A DNA stretch of 64,000 bases from Bacillota bacterium. GTDB taxonomy: Bacteria; Bacillota; Clostridia; Christensenellales; SZUA-584. The translations under genes were made by a program, and so were the position numbers. Where the stretch lies: NCBI GenBank assembly GCA_023391105.1, contig JAEWBO010000011.1, forward strand, positions 46,500 to 110,499. The letters are read 5' to 3'. Below are positions 25,641 to 34,687 of this stretch, one piece after another (the first letter of the stretch is position 1; the number at the start of each line of letters is the position of its first letter). The notes beneath the pieces were generated by a model. It searched no databases, had not been told where the DNA came from, and was given only the letters and a program-made list of their open reading frames with translations.

Positions 25641-27134
25641 TTTCGCCCATCCGAAAGAGCGCTCCACAGCTCTCTTCCATCCCGCGTACAGCGTTTCTCT
25701 TTGATCCTCTCCCATCTGCGGCTCAAACACACGCGCCACCTTCCATTGCGCCGCAATTTCCTTCTCATCCTTCCAGAAGCCGACGCCGAGTCCCGCGAGA
25801 TACGCCGCGCCGAGTGCGGTCATTTCCGTGATAGACGGTTTTTGCAGCGGAATTCCGAGTATATCCGCCTGAAACTGCATGAGAAAATCGCTGGCTGTCG
25901 CGCCCCCGTCCACACGCAGTGTGACTGTTTTTTGCCCCGAATCCTTCTCCATGCACTCAAGAAGATCACGTGTTTGATAGGCAATGGATTCGAGCGCGCT
26001 TCGTGCAATATGCTCCGCGGTGGTGCCGCGCGTTAGTCCGACCATCGTGCCGCGCGCGTACATGTCCCAATATGGCGCACCAAGCCCCGTGAATGCGGGA
26101 ACCAGATAAACACCGCCTGCGTTCGGCACCTGGATCGCAAGATCACTGACCTCTGAGGTTGTTTTGATGATCTTAAGTCCGTCACGCAGCCATTGTATTG
26201 TCGCGCCGCCCATATAAACAAGACCCTCAAACGCGTATCTTTTACAACGAGGCAGTACCCATGCAAGATCGGTCATGAGTCCCGTGTGGCTCGGCTTGAA
26301 AGTTTCCCCGATATTCATTATGACCGCAAGCGCGGTGCCGTATGTATTTTTGGCCATACCGGGCTCAAAACATGCCTGTCCGAAGGTCGCCGCCTGCTGG
26401 TCTCCCGCGTCACCGGATATTGGCACCTCTTTTCCGAAGAACGACGACTTGTTTGTCGTGGCCAGCACGCCACTTGAAGGCTTTAACTCCGGCAGCATAT
26501 GATCAGGTATTTGCAGCGCATCCATGATCTTTTTGTCCCACTCGAGCGTATGAATGTCCAGCAGCATCGTGCGTGACGCATTGGAGTAATCCTCTACGTG
26601 CGCGGCACCGCCCGAGAGCTTATAAATCAACCATGAGTCGATATTGCCGAACATGACCTTTTTTGCATTCAGCTTATCCTTAACGCCAGGTACATTGTCG
26701 ATGATCCATTTGATTTTTGAGCCAGAGAAATATGCATCGATAGGAAGACCTGTTTTGTCGCGAACGTAGTCGTCAAAGCCCATCTCTTTAAGCTGTTCAC
26801 AGATTGCCGCCGATTGGCGTGACTGCCAGACGATGGCGCGGTAAAGCGGCACCCCTGTATCACGATCCCAAAGTATCGTGGTTTCGCGCTGGCAGGATAT
26901 ACCGATCGCTGCAATCTCGTCTGCGCCTGCGCCGCCCTTTTGCAGCGCCTCGGCTGCGCACACCATCGCCGTCTCCCAATATTCGTTTGCGTCGTGCTCC
27001 ACCCATCCGGGCTGATGATAAATCTGCGTAATTTCCCTGTATGCGGAAGAATGCACCTGTCCTTTTTCGTCAAATAAAAAAACACGCGTTCCAGTGGTTC
27101 CCTGATCAATACCCATGATAAAGCGTTTGTCCAT
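25638..27134 (-). CDS. glpK: Glycerol kinase
   Basis: FGGY-family kinase that makes glycerol 3-phosphate. It opens IMGIDQGTTGTRVFLFDEKG, then has GDAGDQQAATFGQACFEPG and AKNTYGTALAVIMN. The C-terminal nucleotide site is LRVDGGATASDFLMQFQAD. The 498 residues are standard. An AGGAGG SD precedes the ATG. No glpF or glpD is in the window. It is the last gene of the string that starts at dnaE, but a 110-bp A/T-rich gap suggests its own promoter. Confidence 0.93.
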   Translation of the reverse strand: MDKRFIMGIDQGTTGTRVFLFDEKGQVHSSAYREITQIYHQPGWVEHDANEYWETAMVCAAEALQKGGAGADEIAAIGISCQRETTILWDRDTGVPLYRAIVWQSRQSAAICEQLKEMGFDDYVRDKTGLPIDAYFSGSKIKWIIDNVPGVKDKLNAKKVMFGNIDSWLIYKLSGGAAHVEDYSNASRTMLLDIHTLEWDKKIMDALQIPDHMLPELKPSSGVLATTNKSSFFGKEVPISGDAGDQQAATFGQACFEPGMAKNTYGTALAVIMNIGETFKPSHTGLMTDLAWVLPRCKRYAFEGLVYMGGATIQWLRDGLKIIKTTSEVSDLAIQVPNAGGVYLVPAFTGLGAPYWDMYARGTMVGLTRGTTAEHIARSALESIAYQTRDLLECMEKDSGQKTVTLRVDGGATASDFLMQFQADILGIPLQKPSITEMTALGAAYLAGLGVGFWKDEKEIAAQWKVARVFEPQMGEDQRETLYAGWKRAVERSFGWAK

Positions 27135-27243
27135 GCTTTCCTCCTGATATATGCGTGCTTATCGTTAAATAATTCTTTTTTTAATATGTATATCTTCTAT
27201 TTTCTAATTTGGAGTCCTTCCTTCTCTTTTGATATGCACTTAT

Positions 27244-27657
27244 TTACATCATGTCCTTGAGCATCTGGTACAACCTCGGTACAATACGCTTTATGGAATG
27301 AGGCTTAAAGTTTTTATCCACAAACACATGATCCGTCTGGCCTGTGGCAATCAGTCTGGTATCCTTTTCACGTAAGATTTCATATGAGAATTTTATTTTT
27401 ACTGAACTCAAATCTGCCACAGACACCCTGACGGTCAGCGTGTCGTTGTAATACGCCGGATGAAAATAACGGCACATATCGGAGATGGGCGCGAGAAAAT
27501 AACCGAGATCTTCCACTTCCTTATAGCTTAACCCGCATTGCTTGATAATTTCTTCGAGTCCGATGTCAAACCAGTCAAGATAATGGGCATGATGAGCAAG
27601 CCCCTGTCTGCCTACTTCGGAATACCTTACACGAATCTTGCATTCAACCGTCTTCAT
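27244..27657 (-). CDS. Acyl-CoA thioesterase, YbgC/4HBT hotdog family
   Basis: The 137-residue protein starts MKTVECKIRVRYSEVGRQG and has HHAHYLDWFDIGLEEI, the 4-hydroxybenzoyl-CoA thioesterase active-site region. These enzymes hydrolyse short or aromatic acyl-CoAs. The ATG at 27657 follows GGAGGT by four bases, so the upstream TTG in that SD is not the start. The substrate cannot be assigned. Confidence 0.85.
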   Translation of the reverse strand: MKTVECKIRVRYSEVGRQGLAHHAHYLDWFDIGLEEIIKQCGLSYKEVEDLGYFLAPISDMCRYFHPAYYNDTLTVRVSVADLSSVKIKFSYEILREKDTRLIATGQTDHVFVDKNFKPHSIKRIVPRLYQMLKDMM

Positions 27658-27680
27658 ACAGACCTCCAAGAAAAATAATA

Positions 27681-27878
27681 TTAAAAACCCTTCTCGATAA
27701 GTATTTCTCTGGCCGCATCAGATTCGGACTCCAATACCAAAATCTCGTAAGTGTCGCTGCTGTGTTTGGTTTTTGAAGAGACATTGCGAAGCTTGACAAG
27801 TACACCTTCGGATTCCAGACACTTTTGCATTGTATGCGCCATTTTCTGAGAGCTGGCCATCCCCACTACTATCCACAT
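27681..27878 (-). CDS. Small DUF2007-like protein
   Basis: A 65-residue protein (MWIVVGMASSQKMAHTMQKC onward) with a ferredoxin-like alternating pattern and a C-terminal EILVLESESDAAREILIEKG. Similar small clostridial proteins beside dnaE or pfkA are often mislabelled glutamate decarboxylase. The function is unknown. It lies between mtrB and the thioesterase. Confidence 0.7.
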   Translation of the reverse strand: MWIVVGMASSQKMAHTMQKCLESEGVLVKLRNVSSKTKHSSDTYEILVLESESDAAREILIEKGF

Positions 27879-27892
27879 AGGTGACTCCTCTT

Positions 27893-28132
27893 TTATGTTT
27901 CGGACTTGCCCGAATAAACGATACCGTAGGCGGTATTGACCTGTGCCTTGCCTCTTATTTTGACAGCCGATGTATTTTCGGTAAACTGCGCAATCATGAC
28001 TTCTCCGTTGTCCATCTTTTCCGTATGGTGGAACCGTGTGTCGCGCCCACGCGTCATGCCAATGATATTGACACCGTCCTCCAGCGCTTTTATCACGATA
28101 TATTCCTGATTAAACTTGTTTTCCGTGTCCAT
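27893..28132 (-). CDS. mtrB: Trp RNA-binding attenuation protein (TRAP)
   Basis: TRAP forms an 11-mer ring that, with tryptophan bound, wraps GAG/UAG repeats in target RNAs. The sequence YIVIKALEDGVNIIGMTRG, then FHHTEKMDNGEVMIAQFTEN and TSAVKIRGKA, aligns closely with Bacillus MtrB. The equivalents of RNA-binding Lys37, Lys56 and Arg58 and of the tryptophan-site Thr30, Gln47, Thr49 and Ser53 are kept. The ATG at 28132 gives 79 residues and has GGTGG upstream; an ATG at 28159 is an alternative. No trp genes, folE or anti-TRAP are nearby. Confidence 0.92.
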   Translation of the reverse strand: MDTENKFNQEYIVIKALEDGVNIIGMTRGRDTRFHHTEKMDNGEVMIAQFTENTSAVKIRGKAQVNTAYGIVYSGKSET

Positions 28133-28195
28133 CTGCTCCACCCCGCTTTGTTTAGTCATATACTAGCATAATCTTTCATTCTCATCAATACGGAA

Positions 28196-31100
28196 TCACC
28201 CCAGTAAAACGTTGTCTTTGCCGTATGCCGATTCCAGCTTATTTATAAGTGCATCTGTAAGCGTGACGCCAAGAGCACCGCAAGTCTTTAACTTCTTGCC
28301 CGTCTTTTCGAACACAACAGATACGCATTCGTCGCCGGGCGAGGTTTTGAGTATCTGCTTCAATTTGACCGTATCGTCCCCCATATCCTTTGGAATGCGC
28401 ACAAACAGCTTAGCACCCGCATACTTTTCATCTCTGACCACAAAAGGCTTGATCTCATCGACAAGCAACTGCGGCACTTCTCCCTCGCGGATATCCACCT
28501 TGCCCGTGACATACACAATGGCATCGTCCACGAGCAGCGTCTCTGCCTTCTGAAAAGCGCTGGGGAAAACCACGAGCTCGATCGTGCCGTAAAGGTCTTC
28601 CAGCAGCGCGTTAGCCATCATCTTTTTTAGCTTCGTGGAACGTTTTCTGACGCCGCTGAGTATCCCGATCAGTTCCACGTTTCGCGATTCGAAATAACGT
28701 GCGGAATCCACATCTTCTGTGGCCGACAATATCTTGTAAACATTGATTTCTCTGTTTTCGAGCGTCTTCTTATATCTATCAAGCGGATGTCCGGACAGAT
28801 AAACGCCGGTCGCCAGCTTCTCTATCGCGAGCAGTTTTTCTTTTGAATATTCGGCGATATCCTCAAAGTCGTCAGTATCCCCCGCTTCCGTGCCCGTCAT
28901 CGCGTCAAAGAGCGACATCTGTCCTTCCACATTTCTGCGTTTGGCATCCTGCGCTGTTTTTAGCACGCGCTCACACACGGCAGCCAGCTGTGAACGCTTA
29001 AGACCAAGGCTGTCGAAGCAGCCCGCAAATATCATGCCTTCAAGCATCTTACGGTTAATAATACCCGCCGTACGGTTAATGAAACCGCGAAAGCTTATAT
29101 AGTCGCCGTTTTCGCGCTGAGTGACGATATCCTCAGCAGCGCGTCCCACATCACGAATGGCCGCAAACCCGAAACGGATACCGCCGTTTTCAGGCGTAAA
29201 CAAGAACTGCGATCTGTTGATATCCGGCCCGAACACGCGAATTCCGCAACCGACGCAGTACTGAATATACGCAGAAATCTTATCCGGCGTGCCGATGAAG
29301 CTGTTGAGCAGCGCCGTTAAATACTCGACTTTATAATAATATTTCAGATAAGCCGTATAATATGCGATTACCGCATAAGCGCACGCGTGAGATTTATTAA
29401 ACGCGTATTCCGCGAAGTCCATCATCTGCGAAAATATCGTTTCTGCAATATGCGCGGGCACGCCTCTTTTGACCGCACCCTCCACGCCGCTTTCTGCGTC
29501 GCCGCTTATGAATATGCGGCGCTCCTTCTCCATCACGTCCTTTTTCTTTTTGCTCATCGCGCGGCGCACAAGATCGCTGCGCCCCATGGAATAACCCGCA
29601 AGATCACGCACGATCTCCATCACCTGCTCCTGATACACCATGCACCCATACGTCTCGGCGAGTATGCGTTTCAATCTCGGATGCAAATAATTCACCTTTT
29701 CGGGGTGGCTTTTGGCATCAAGATATGTCGGAATCTCGTCCATCGGGCCGGGCCGGTACAGCGATATGCCCACCATGATATCTCCAAGGCTCGTGGCCTT
29801 AAGGCGCTGCATGAGATTGCGCATCCCTGCGCTTTCCAGCTGGAATACACCGTCCGTATCACCCGAAGCGATCAGCTCATAGACGTTTTTGTCATCGTAT
29901 TTGAGCTTGCTCAAATCAAGCTTTTCGCCGCGCGTCTTTTCAATAATGGCCAGCGTATGGCGGATCACCGTGAGGTTTCTTAGTCCCAAAAAATCCATCT
30001 TTAAAAGGCCGAGGCTTTCCAGCGTACCCATCGGAAACTGAGTAATCACGCTGCCGTCACGCGGGTTGATCTGAAGCGGCACGTATTCCGTGATGGGTTG
30101 GCGAGATATCACAACGCCCGCCGCGTGCGTGGACGCGTGGCGCGGTATGCCTTCGAGCTTCATTGCCGTGTCCAGCAGTTCCTTAATCTCTGGCTTTGTG
30201 TGATATTCCATCATAAGACGCGGGTTTTCGTCCATTGCGCGCTTGATTGTCATCTTGAGCGCAAACGGCACCATTTTGGCGATTCTATCCGCATCGGCAA
30301 GCGGCAGCTTTATCGCGCGAGCCACGTCGCGGATCACCTGTTTGGCACCCAGCGTGCCGAATGTGATAATCTGAGCGACCTTGTCCTCACCGTATTTTTT
30401 CACCACATAATCGATGACTTCCTGACGGCGCTCGATGCAAAAATCGATATCGATATCCGGCATGCTGATGCGCTTCGGGTTTAAAAATCGTTCAAAAAGC
30501 AACGAATACTCAATCGGGTCAACGTCCGTTATACGCAGCACATAGGCGACAAGACTGCCCGCCGCACTGCCGCGCCCCGGCCCCACCATGATATCGTTGT
30601 CCCGCGCGTATTTGATAAAATCCCATACAATCAGAAAATAATCCGTGAAGCCCATGTTCTTGATAACACCGAGCTCATAATCAAGCCGCTGGCTAAGCGC
30701 GTCCGTCGCGTCCTCATAGCGCTCTTGCAGACCCGCCACGCAAACCTTTTTTAAATATTCATCGTGGTCTTCTTCGTTTGGAACAGCAAACACAGGCAGA
30801 TGGCGCGCAGAAAAATCCATCATGACATTGCACTTTTGCGCGACGAGCTTTGTGTTGCTTATGGCTTCGGGCACATGGGCAAACAACTTATCCATTTCTT
30901 CTGCGCTTTTGATATAGAACTCATCCGTGCCAAATCGCATCCGATCTGTATCGTCCACAAAAGAACGCGTCTGTATGCAAAGCAATATGTCCTGTGCCTG
31001 CGCGTCTTCCCTGTTCGTATAATGCACGTCGTTGGTGGCGACAAGAGGTATCGACAACTCCCTGCTCATATTTATCAACGCAGCGTTTACCTGCTTTTGT

Positions 31101-31636
31101 TCGGGCAGGAAATGGTCCTGAAGTTCAAGATAAAAATCTTCGCCAAACATACCGCGCAATCTTATTGCGAGATTCCTTGCTCCCTCTATATCTCCTGACA
31201 TGATTAAGCGCGGTATATCGCCCGCCAGGCAGGCCGAGAGGCAGACAAGCCCTTGTTTGTTTTGTGCCAGCACATCGTAGTCTATGCGCGGCTTATGGTA
31301 AAACCCCTGCGTAAAGCCAATTGATGAAAGACGCATGAGGTTTTGATAGCCTTCATTGTCTTTGGCGAGCAGCACGAGATGGGAGTATTCCTTCATTTCC
31401 TTGGTTTTGTCGTTTAAGCTGCCGGGCGCCACATACACCTCGCATCCGATGATGGGTTTAATGCCGGTATCCATCGCCTTGCGATAGAAATCCACCACGC
31501 CGTAAAGCACACCGTGATCGGTAATCGCGATACTTGACATGTTAAGATTAGCCGCGCGCGAAACAACGTCGCCAATGCGTGCCGCACCATCAAGCAGGCT
31601 ATATTCAGTATGAAGATGAAGATGTGTGAAATCCAT
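28196..31636 (-). CDS. dnaE: DNA polymerase III alpha subunit DnaE
   Basis: C-family replicative polymerase. An N-terminal PHP domain (FTHLHLHTEYSLLDGAAR, ITDHGVLYG) precedes the polymerase core with the catalytic PDIDIDFCIERR, then a helix-hairpin-helix region and a C-terminal OB-fold. It has no exonuclease insertion, so it is DnaE rather than PolC. The ATG at 31636 follows GGAGG by five bases, giving about 1146 residues; upstream ATGs lack good sites. It heads the string to mtrB. Confidence 0.95.
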   Translation of the reverse strand: MDFTHLHLHTEYSLLDGAARIGDVVSRAANLNMSSIAITDHGVLYGVVDFYRKAMDTGIKPIIGCEVYVAPGSLNDKTKEMKEYSHLVLLAKDNEGYQNLMRLSSIGFTQGFYHKPRIDYDVLAQNKQGLVCLSACLAGDIPRLIMSGDIEGARNLAIRLRGMFGEDFYLELQDHFLPEQKQVNAALINMSRELSIPLVATNDVHYTNREDAQAQDILLCIQTRSFVDDTDRMRFGTDEFYIKSAEEMDKLFAHVPEAISNTKLVAQKCNVMMDFSARHLPVFAVPNEEDHDEYLKKVCVAGLQERYEDATDALSQRLDYELGVIKNMGFTDYFLIVWDFIKYARDNDIMVGPGRGSAAGSLVAYVLRITDVDPIEYSLLFERFLNPKRISMPDIDIDFCIERRQEVIDYVVKKYGEDKVAQIITFGTLGAKQVIRDVARAIKLPLADADRIAKMVPFALKMTIKRAMDENPRLMMEYHTKPEIKELLDTAMKLEGIPRHASTHAAGVVISRQPITEYVPLQINPRDGSVITQFPMGTLESLGLLKMDFLGLRNLTVIRHTLAIIEKTRGEKLDLSKLKYDDKNVYELIASGDTDGVFQLESAGMRNLMQRLKATSLGDIMVGISLYRPGPMDEIPTYLDAKSHPEKVNYLHPRLKRILAETYGCMVYQEQVMEIVRDLAGYSMGRSDLVRRAMSKKKKDVMEKERRIFISGDAESGVEGAVKRGVPAHIAETIFSQMMDFAEYAFNKSHACAYAVIAYYTAYLKYYYKVEYLTALLNSFIGTPDKISAYIQYCVGCGIRVFGPDINRSQFLFTPENGGIRFGFAAIRDVGRAAEDIVTQRENGDYISFRGFINRTAGIINRKMLEGMIFAGCFDSLGLKRSQLAAVCERVLKTAQDAKRRNVEGQMSLFDAMTGTEAGDTDDFEDIAEYSKEKLLAIEKLATGVYLSGHPLDRYKKTLENREINVYKILSATEDVDSARYFESRNVELIGILSGVRKRSTKLKKMMANALLEDLYGTIELVVFPSAFQKAETLLVDDAIVYVTGKVDIREGEVPQLLVDEIKPFVVRDEKYAGAKLFVRIPKDMGDDTVKLKQILKTSPGDECVSVVFEKTGKKLKTCGALGVTLTDALINKLESAYGKDNVLLG

Positions 31637-31652
31637 ATTGTCCTCCATCATT

Positions 31653-31681
31653 ATGATACCTTAAATGACAAAATGATTCAA
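31653..31681 (-). promoter_or_regulatory. Sigma-A promoter upstream of dnaE
   Basis: On the minus strand TTGAAT (31676-31681), 17 bp, then TATCAT (31653-31658). The predicted leader is very short, beginning just before the GGAGG site. Confidence 0.6.
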
Positions 31682-31741
31682 CTTTCCGCCCCTGTCATAT
31701 ATACAAACAAATACAAATAGGTGCGCGGACAATCAAACATG

Positions 31742-31750
31742 TGATATAAT
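31742..31750 (+). promoter_or_regulatory. Extended -10 promoter for the ABC transporter genes
   Basis: TGATATAAT gives a TGn extension and a perfect TATAAT (31745-31750). No good -35 is visible at 16-18 bp, which is common for extended -10 promoters. Confidence 0.6.
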
Positions 31751-31765
31751 CGGTTAATAAAAGCT

Positions 31766-32536
31766 TTGGGGTACGTCATTTTGTTGCAGCAGAAAGTGCA
31801 CTTTAATCGCACTATAAAAACCATACTGATCGCGCTCTTTTGGCTGGCTGTCTGGCAGGTGGCCTCAATGATCGTGAACAAGCCGCTTTATATGCCATCG
31901 CCCATAGAGACGTTTTCGTCACTGGGCGAACTTATTGTCACGCAGGATTTCTGGCTCAGCGTGGCTTACACGTTTTACCGCGTTGTACTGGGGCTTGTCA
32001 TCTCATTTGTTCTGGGTGTCCTTCTTGCTTATCTCGCGTCAAAAGTCGGCGTTCTGGAAAGCCTGCTGCGCCCTCTCATGGCCGCAGTGAAATCAACTCC
32101 CGTGATGTCTGTGATTGTCCTGGCGCTTGTGTGGTTCTCGTCGTCGTTTGTGCCTGTTTTTTCGTGTATACTGCTCTGTCTGCCCATTTTTTACACCAAT
32201 ACGCTGTCCGGCATTCGCTCGGTCGATAAAAATTTGCTTGAAATGGCATCGGTATTTAAAGCGAGACACCATCGCGTGATACAGGAAATCGTGATACCGT
32301 CTGTAATGCCGCATATCTACTCAGCGCTCGCGGTGTCCCTTGGATTCTCGTGGAAGTCCGTGGTCGCCGCCGAGGTGCTCTCCAGCCCCAAGTATTCGAT
32401 GGGCTTCAAGCTTTACGCGACCAAGCTGTATCTTGACACGCCCGCACTGTTCGCGTGGACGCTGACCATCATCGTAATCAGCCTGATTGTGGAAAAAGGC
32501 TTGAAACGCATACTTCCGGGAGGCGGCGCGCTATGA
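31766..32536 (+). CDS. ABC transporter permease, SsuC/ThiX-like
   Basis: The 256-residue membrane protein has about six TM helices and the binding-protein-dependent permease loop (EMASVFKARHHRVIQEIVIP). It resembles the nitrate/sulfonate/thiamine-precursor (SsuC, TauC, ThiX) group. The start is unsure: TTG at 31766, TTG near 31781 or GTG near 31796. Its stop overlaps the ATPase start (ATGA). No solute-binding protein is adjacent, so the substrate cannot be named. Confidence 0.85.
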   Translation: MGYVILLQQKVHFNRTIKTILIALFWLAVWQVASMIVNKPLYMPSPIETFSSLGELIVTQDFWLSVAYTFYRVVLGLVISFVLGVLLAYLASKVGVLESLLRPLMAAVKSTPVMSVIVLALVWFSSSFVPVFSCILLCLPIFYTNTLSGIRSVDKNLLEMASVFKARHHRVIQEIVIPSVMPHIYSALAVSLGFSWKSVVAAEVLSSPKYSMGFKLYATKLYLDTPALFAWTLTIIVISLIVEKGLKRILPGGGAL

Positions 32537-33150
32537 GCATACGCATAGAATCTCTGTCGAAGAAATTCGGCGATCAGATGCTTTTTAAAGATGTGAGCCT
32601 CGAAATCAAACAAGGCGGCATCACCGCCCTGATTGGCGGCTCAGGCTGCGGCAAAACAACGCTTTTGCGCATGATCAGCGGTATCGACAAGGACTATTCA
32701 GGACGAATCTATGGTGTGCCCGACCAAATATCATTTTTGTTTCAGGAAGACCGCCTTTTGCCATGGTACAATGTTAAAAGGAATATTGAGTTTGTGCTTA
32801 AAGACGTGATGGAAAAAGAACAAATGGAATTGGCAGTATCGCAGATCATCAAGGACGTGCAGCTTGACGGTCACGAGACAAAGCTGCCCTCCGAATTATC
32901 CGGCGGTATGCAGCGCCGCGTGGCAATGGCACGCGCGTTCTGTTATCCCGCCAGCCTGCTGTTGATGGATGAACCATTCAAGGGTTTTGATTTAAAGCTC
33001 AACCTTGAGCTGATTGCGTTGTTCCAAAAGCTTTATGCGAGCTCCGGCAAAACCGTGATACTTGTCGCGCATGAAACGGAGCTGCTTCAGCGGCTCGCGG
33101 ATTGCACAGTGATTGACGTACAAGCCTTCAGTCTTGCAAAACGCGATTAG
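32533..33150 (+). CDS. ABC transporter ATP-binding protein, SsuB/ThiZ-like
   Basis: Walker A (GGSGCGKTT), Q-loop (FLFQEDRLLPWYNV), signature (LSGGMQRRVAMARA), Walker B (LLLMDEPFKG) and the switch His (VAHET) are all present. At 205 residues it is shorter than usual for this group (about 240-260), mainly at the C-terminus. It starts in a 4-bp overlap with the permease and its end overlaps the convergent phosphoesterase by 4 bp. Confidence 0.9.
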   Translation: MSIRIESLSKKFGDQMLFKDVSLEIKQGGITALIGGSGCGKTTLLRMISGIDKDYSGRIYGVPDQISFLFQEDRLLPWYNVKRNIEFVLKDVMEKEQMELAVSQIIKDVQLDGHETKLPSELSGGMQRRVAMARAFCYPASLLLMDEPFKGFDLKLNLELIALFQKLYASSGKTVILVAHETELLQRLADCTVIDVQAFSLAKRD

Positions 33151-33965
33151 CCGCGCCTCAGCGTGATAACCACAAGCTCAGGCCGGTTAAAAAGCCGCAG
33201 CGGAAAGCCGCTGTTGCCGAGCCCCCGGCTCACCACCATGCTTGTCGAATCCTTCTTATATAGTCCGCTCGTATACTTTGGGAATATGCCCTGATGCGGC
33301 GCATAAAGACCGCCGATGAGCGGCAGCCGGAACTGTCCGCCATGTGCGTGACCTGTGAGTACGAGATCAAATCCAACTTGTGCGTATAAATCGATTTTCT
33401 CGGGACGATGAGAAAGCAGCAAACGAAAGCCATCCGGGCTGTTTTTTTGCAGCATTTTCAGCTTTCGTACGTAATCCTTGTCTGTCTTGAAAAACTCATC
33501 ATCCTTTATGCCTATCAATGTGATTTTTGCGCCATTCCTCGCGATATCTGTGCAGGCATTCGCCGCGACAAAAACGCCACACGCTTTGAACCTCGCGGAA
33601 AGCTTCTCATAAACCCCCGCGGATTTTTCATGATTGCCCGGCACGTAATATACCGGCGCTGTGCGGACGGCCCTTGAGGCAAGCTGCAGGGCGGCGGCTG
33701 CCCCTCCCCGGCGTTTATCGATGATGTCACCGGTTATTGCGATAATATCCGGTTTTGCATCATCGATAAGTTCAGCGATTTCTTTCTGACCCGCACCGAA
33801 GTATTTGTTATGCAAATCGGATATGTGAAGAATTTTGAAGCCGTCAAATTCTTTCGGCACCTTTTTGCTTGTATAATCGATTTGTGTGACGACAATGCCG
33901 TTGTTTTGCCATCTGCAAAATGCAGCAAGCATAATGATGCTAATCAAGATTGCCAAGTAAAGCAT
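33147..33965 (-). CDS. Membrane-anchored metallophosphoesterase (YkuE/YaeI-like)
   Basis: The 272-residue protein has an N-terminal TM (LYLAILISIIMLAAFCRW) and all calcineurin-like motifs: ISDLHNKYFG (DxH), GDIIDKR (GDxxD), PGNHEKS (GNHE) and LTGHAHGGQFRLP (GHxH). YkuE-type enzymes act at the membrane or cell wall and may cleave lipid or phosphodiester substrates. AAGGTG precedes the ATG at 33965. Confidence 0.88.
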   Translation of the reverse strand: MLYLAILISIIMLAAFCRWQNNGIVVTQIDYTSKKVPKEFDGFKILHISDLHNKYFGAGQKEIAELIDDAKPDIIAITGDIIDKRRGGAAAALQLASRAVRTAPVYYVPGNHEKSAGVYEKLSARFKACGVFVAANACTDIARNGAKITLIGIKDDEFFKTDKDYVRKLKMLQKNSPDGFRLLLSHRPEKIDLYAQVGFDLVLTGHAHGGQFRLPLIGGLYAPHQGIFPKYTSGLYKKDSTSMVVSRGLGNSGFPLRLFNRPELVVITLRRG

Positions 33966-33999
33966 GCTTCACCTTTCTCATCTTCTTTCAAGGATGACG

Positions 34000-34005
34000 A
34001 TTATA
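34000..34005 (-). promoter_or_regulatory. -10 element upstream of the phosphoesterase gene
   Basis: TATAAT on the minus strand, 35 bp before the ATG at 33965. No convincing -35 at the usual spacing, so the call rests on the -10. Confidence 0.45.
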
Positions 34006-34061
34006 CCACAGGTTTTAAGATAATCCTATGAGATATAAGACACAAAATAGTCTTTATATAT

Positions 34062-34092
34062 AAAAAGCCCCCGATCGAACGGGAGCTTTTTT
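34062..34092 (-). terminator. Rho-independent terminator after the cold-shock gene
   Basis: Arms AAAAAGC-CCCG and CGGG-GCTTTTT pair with a one-base mismatch on each side and a 6-base loop. U-runs on both strands make it usable in both directions. It lies past the cold-shock gene stop at 34130. Confidence 0.8.
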
Positions 34093-34129
34093 GTCTTCGG
34101 GTGATAAACCCGTTACAGGCAATGAAAGA

Positions 34130-34342
34130 CTACTGAGGCTGGACGTTAGCTGCACGCAGTTTTCGGCTGTCTTTGGGGTCATTTTCAACATCAAATGTGA
34201 CTTTCTGACCTTCAGCAAGTGTTTTGAAGCCGCTTGTAGAAATGCTTGAGAAATGCACAAACACATCGTCGCCGCCTTCATCATTGGATATAAATCCGTA
34301 TCCTTTGCTTTCATTAAACCATTTTACTGTACCTTTATACAT
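34130..34342 (-). CDS. Cold-shock protein (CspA/CspB family)
   Basis: A 70-residue single-stranded nucleic acid-binding protein, MYKGTVKWFNESKGYGFISN onward, with RNP1 (KGYGFI) and RNP2 (VFVHF). The ATG at 34342 has GAGGAGG upstream; the TTG at 34345 is not the start. A TATAAT at about 34362 is the likely -10. The short leader does not resemble a long cold-shock 5' UTR. Confidence 0.93.
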   Translation of the reverse strand: MYKGTVKWFNESKGYGFISNDEGGDDVFVHFSSISTSGFKTLAEGQKVTFDVENDPKDSRKLRAANVQPQ

Positions 34343-34530
34343 CAAAGATACCTCCTCTTTTTATTATATCCCGTCCTGTAAAAAAAACACATGCATTTAT
34401 CAACCATGCAACGAACACATGACTGACAAATACATGTGAATCAATTCGTACATTCTGAAATACCTAATAATAGATTAGCAAAGGGCGAGTAATATTTCAA
34501 GAATTATTTTTTATGACTGATGCAAAAATT

Positions 34531-34559
34531 TTGATTTTTTTTTTTATTTAAGTTATAAT
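34531..34559 (+). promoter_or_regulatory. Sigma-A promoter of the diguanylate cyclase gene
   Basis: TTGATT (34531-34536), 17 bp, TATAAT (34554-34559). It lies in the 345-base gap between the divergent cold-shock and GGDEF genes. Transcription would start near 34566, giving a leader of about 120 bases. Between 34380 and 34500 the gap is A/T-rich and nothing else was recognised. Confidence 0.75.
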
Positions 34560-34588
34560 TTAATTAATTCGATGAAATTTAACATTTT

Positions 34589-34611
34589 TCGTCATCCAAA
34601 TGTGGTGACGA
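34589..34611 (+). other. Hairpin in the GGDEF gene leader
   Basis: TCGTCA-t-CCA and TGG-TGACGA form a 9-bp stem with one bulged T and a 4-base loop. No U-run follows. It does not match the c-di-GMP riboswitch cores I know. Confidence 0.45.
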
Positions 34612-34687
34612 TAGGTATTTTGGCTCCTTTGTCGCTATAAAATGAAAGATTCTTAACGCACAATTTATATTAAAAGCGGAGCTGACT

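Noticed and set aside
27150..27165. A possible catabolite-response element before glpK
   Set aside because: TTTAACGATAAGCA lacks the central base and the leading TG of the cre consensus.
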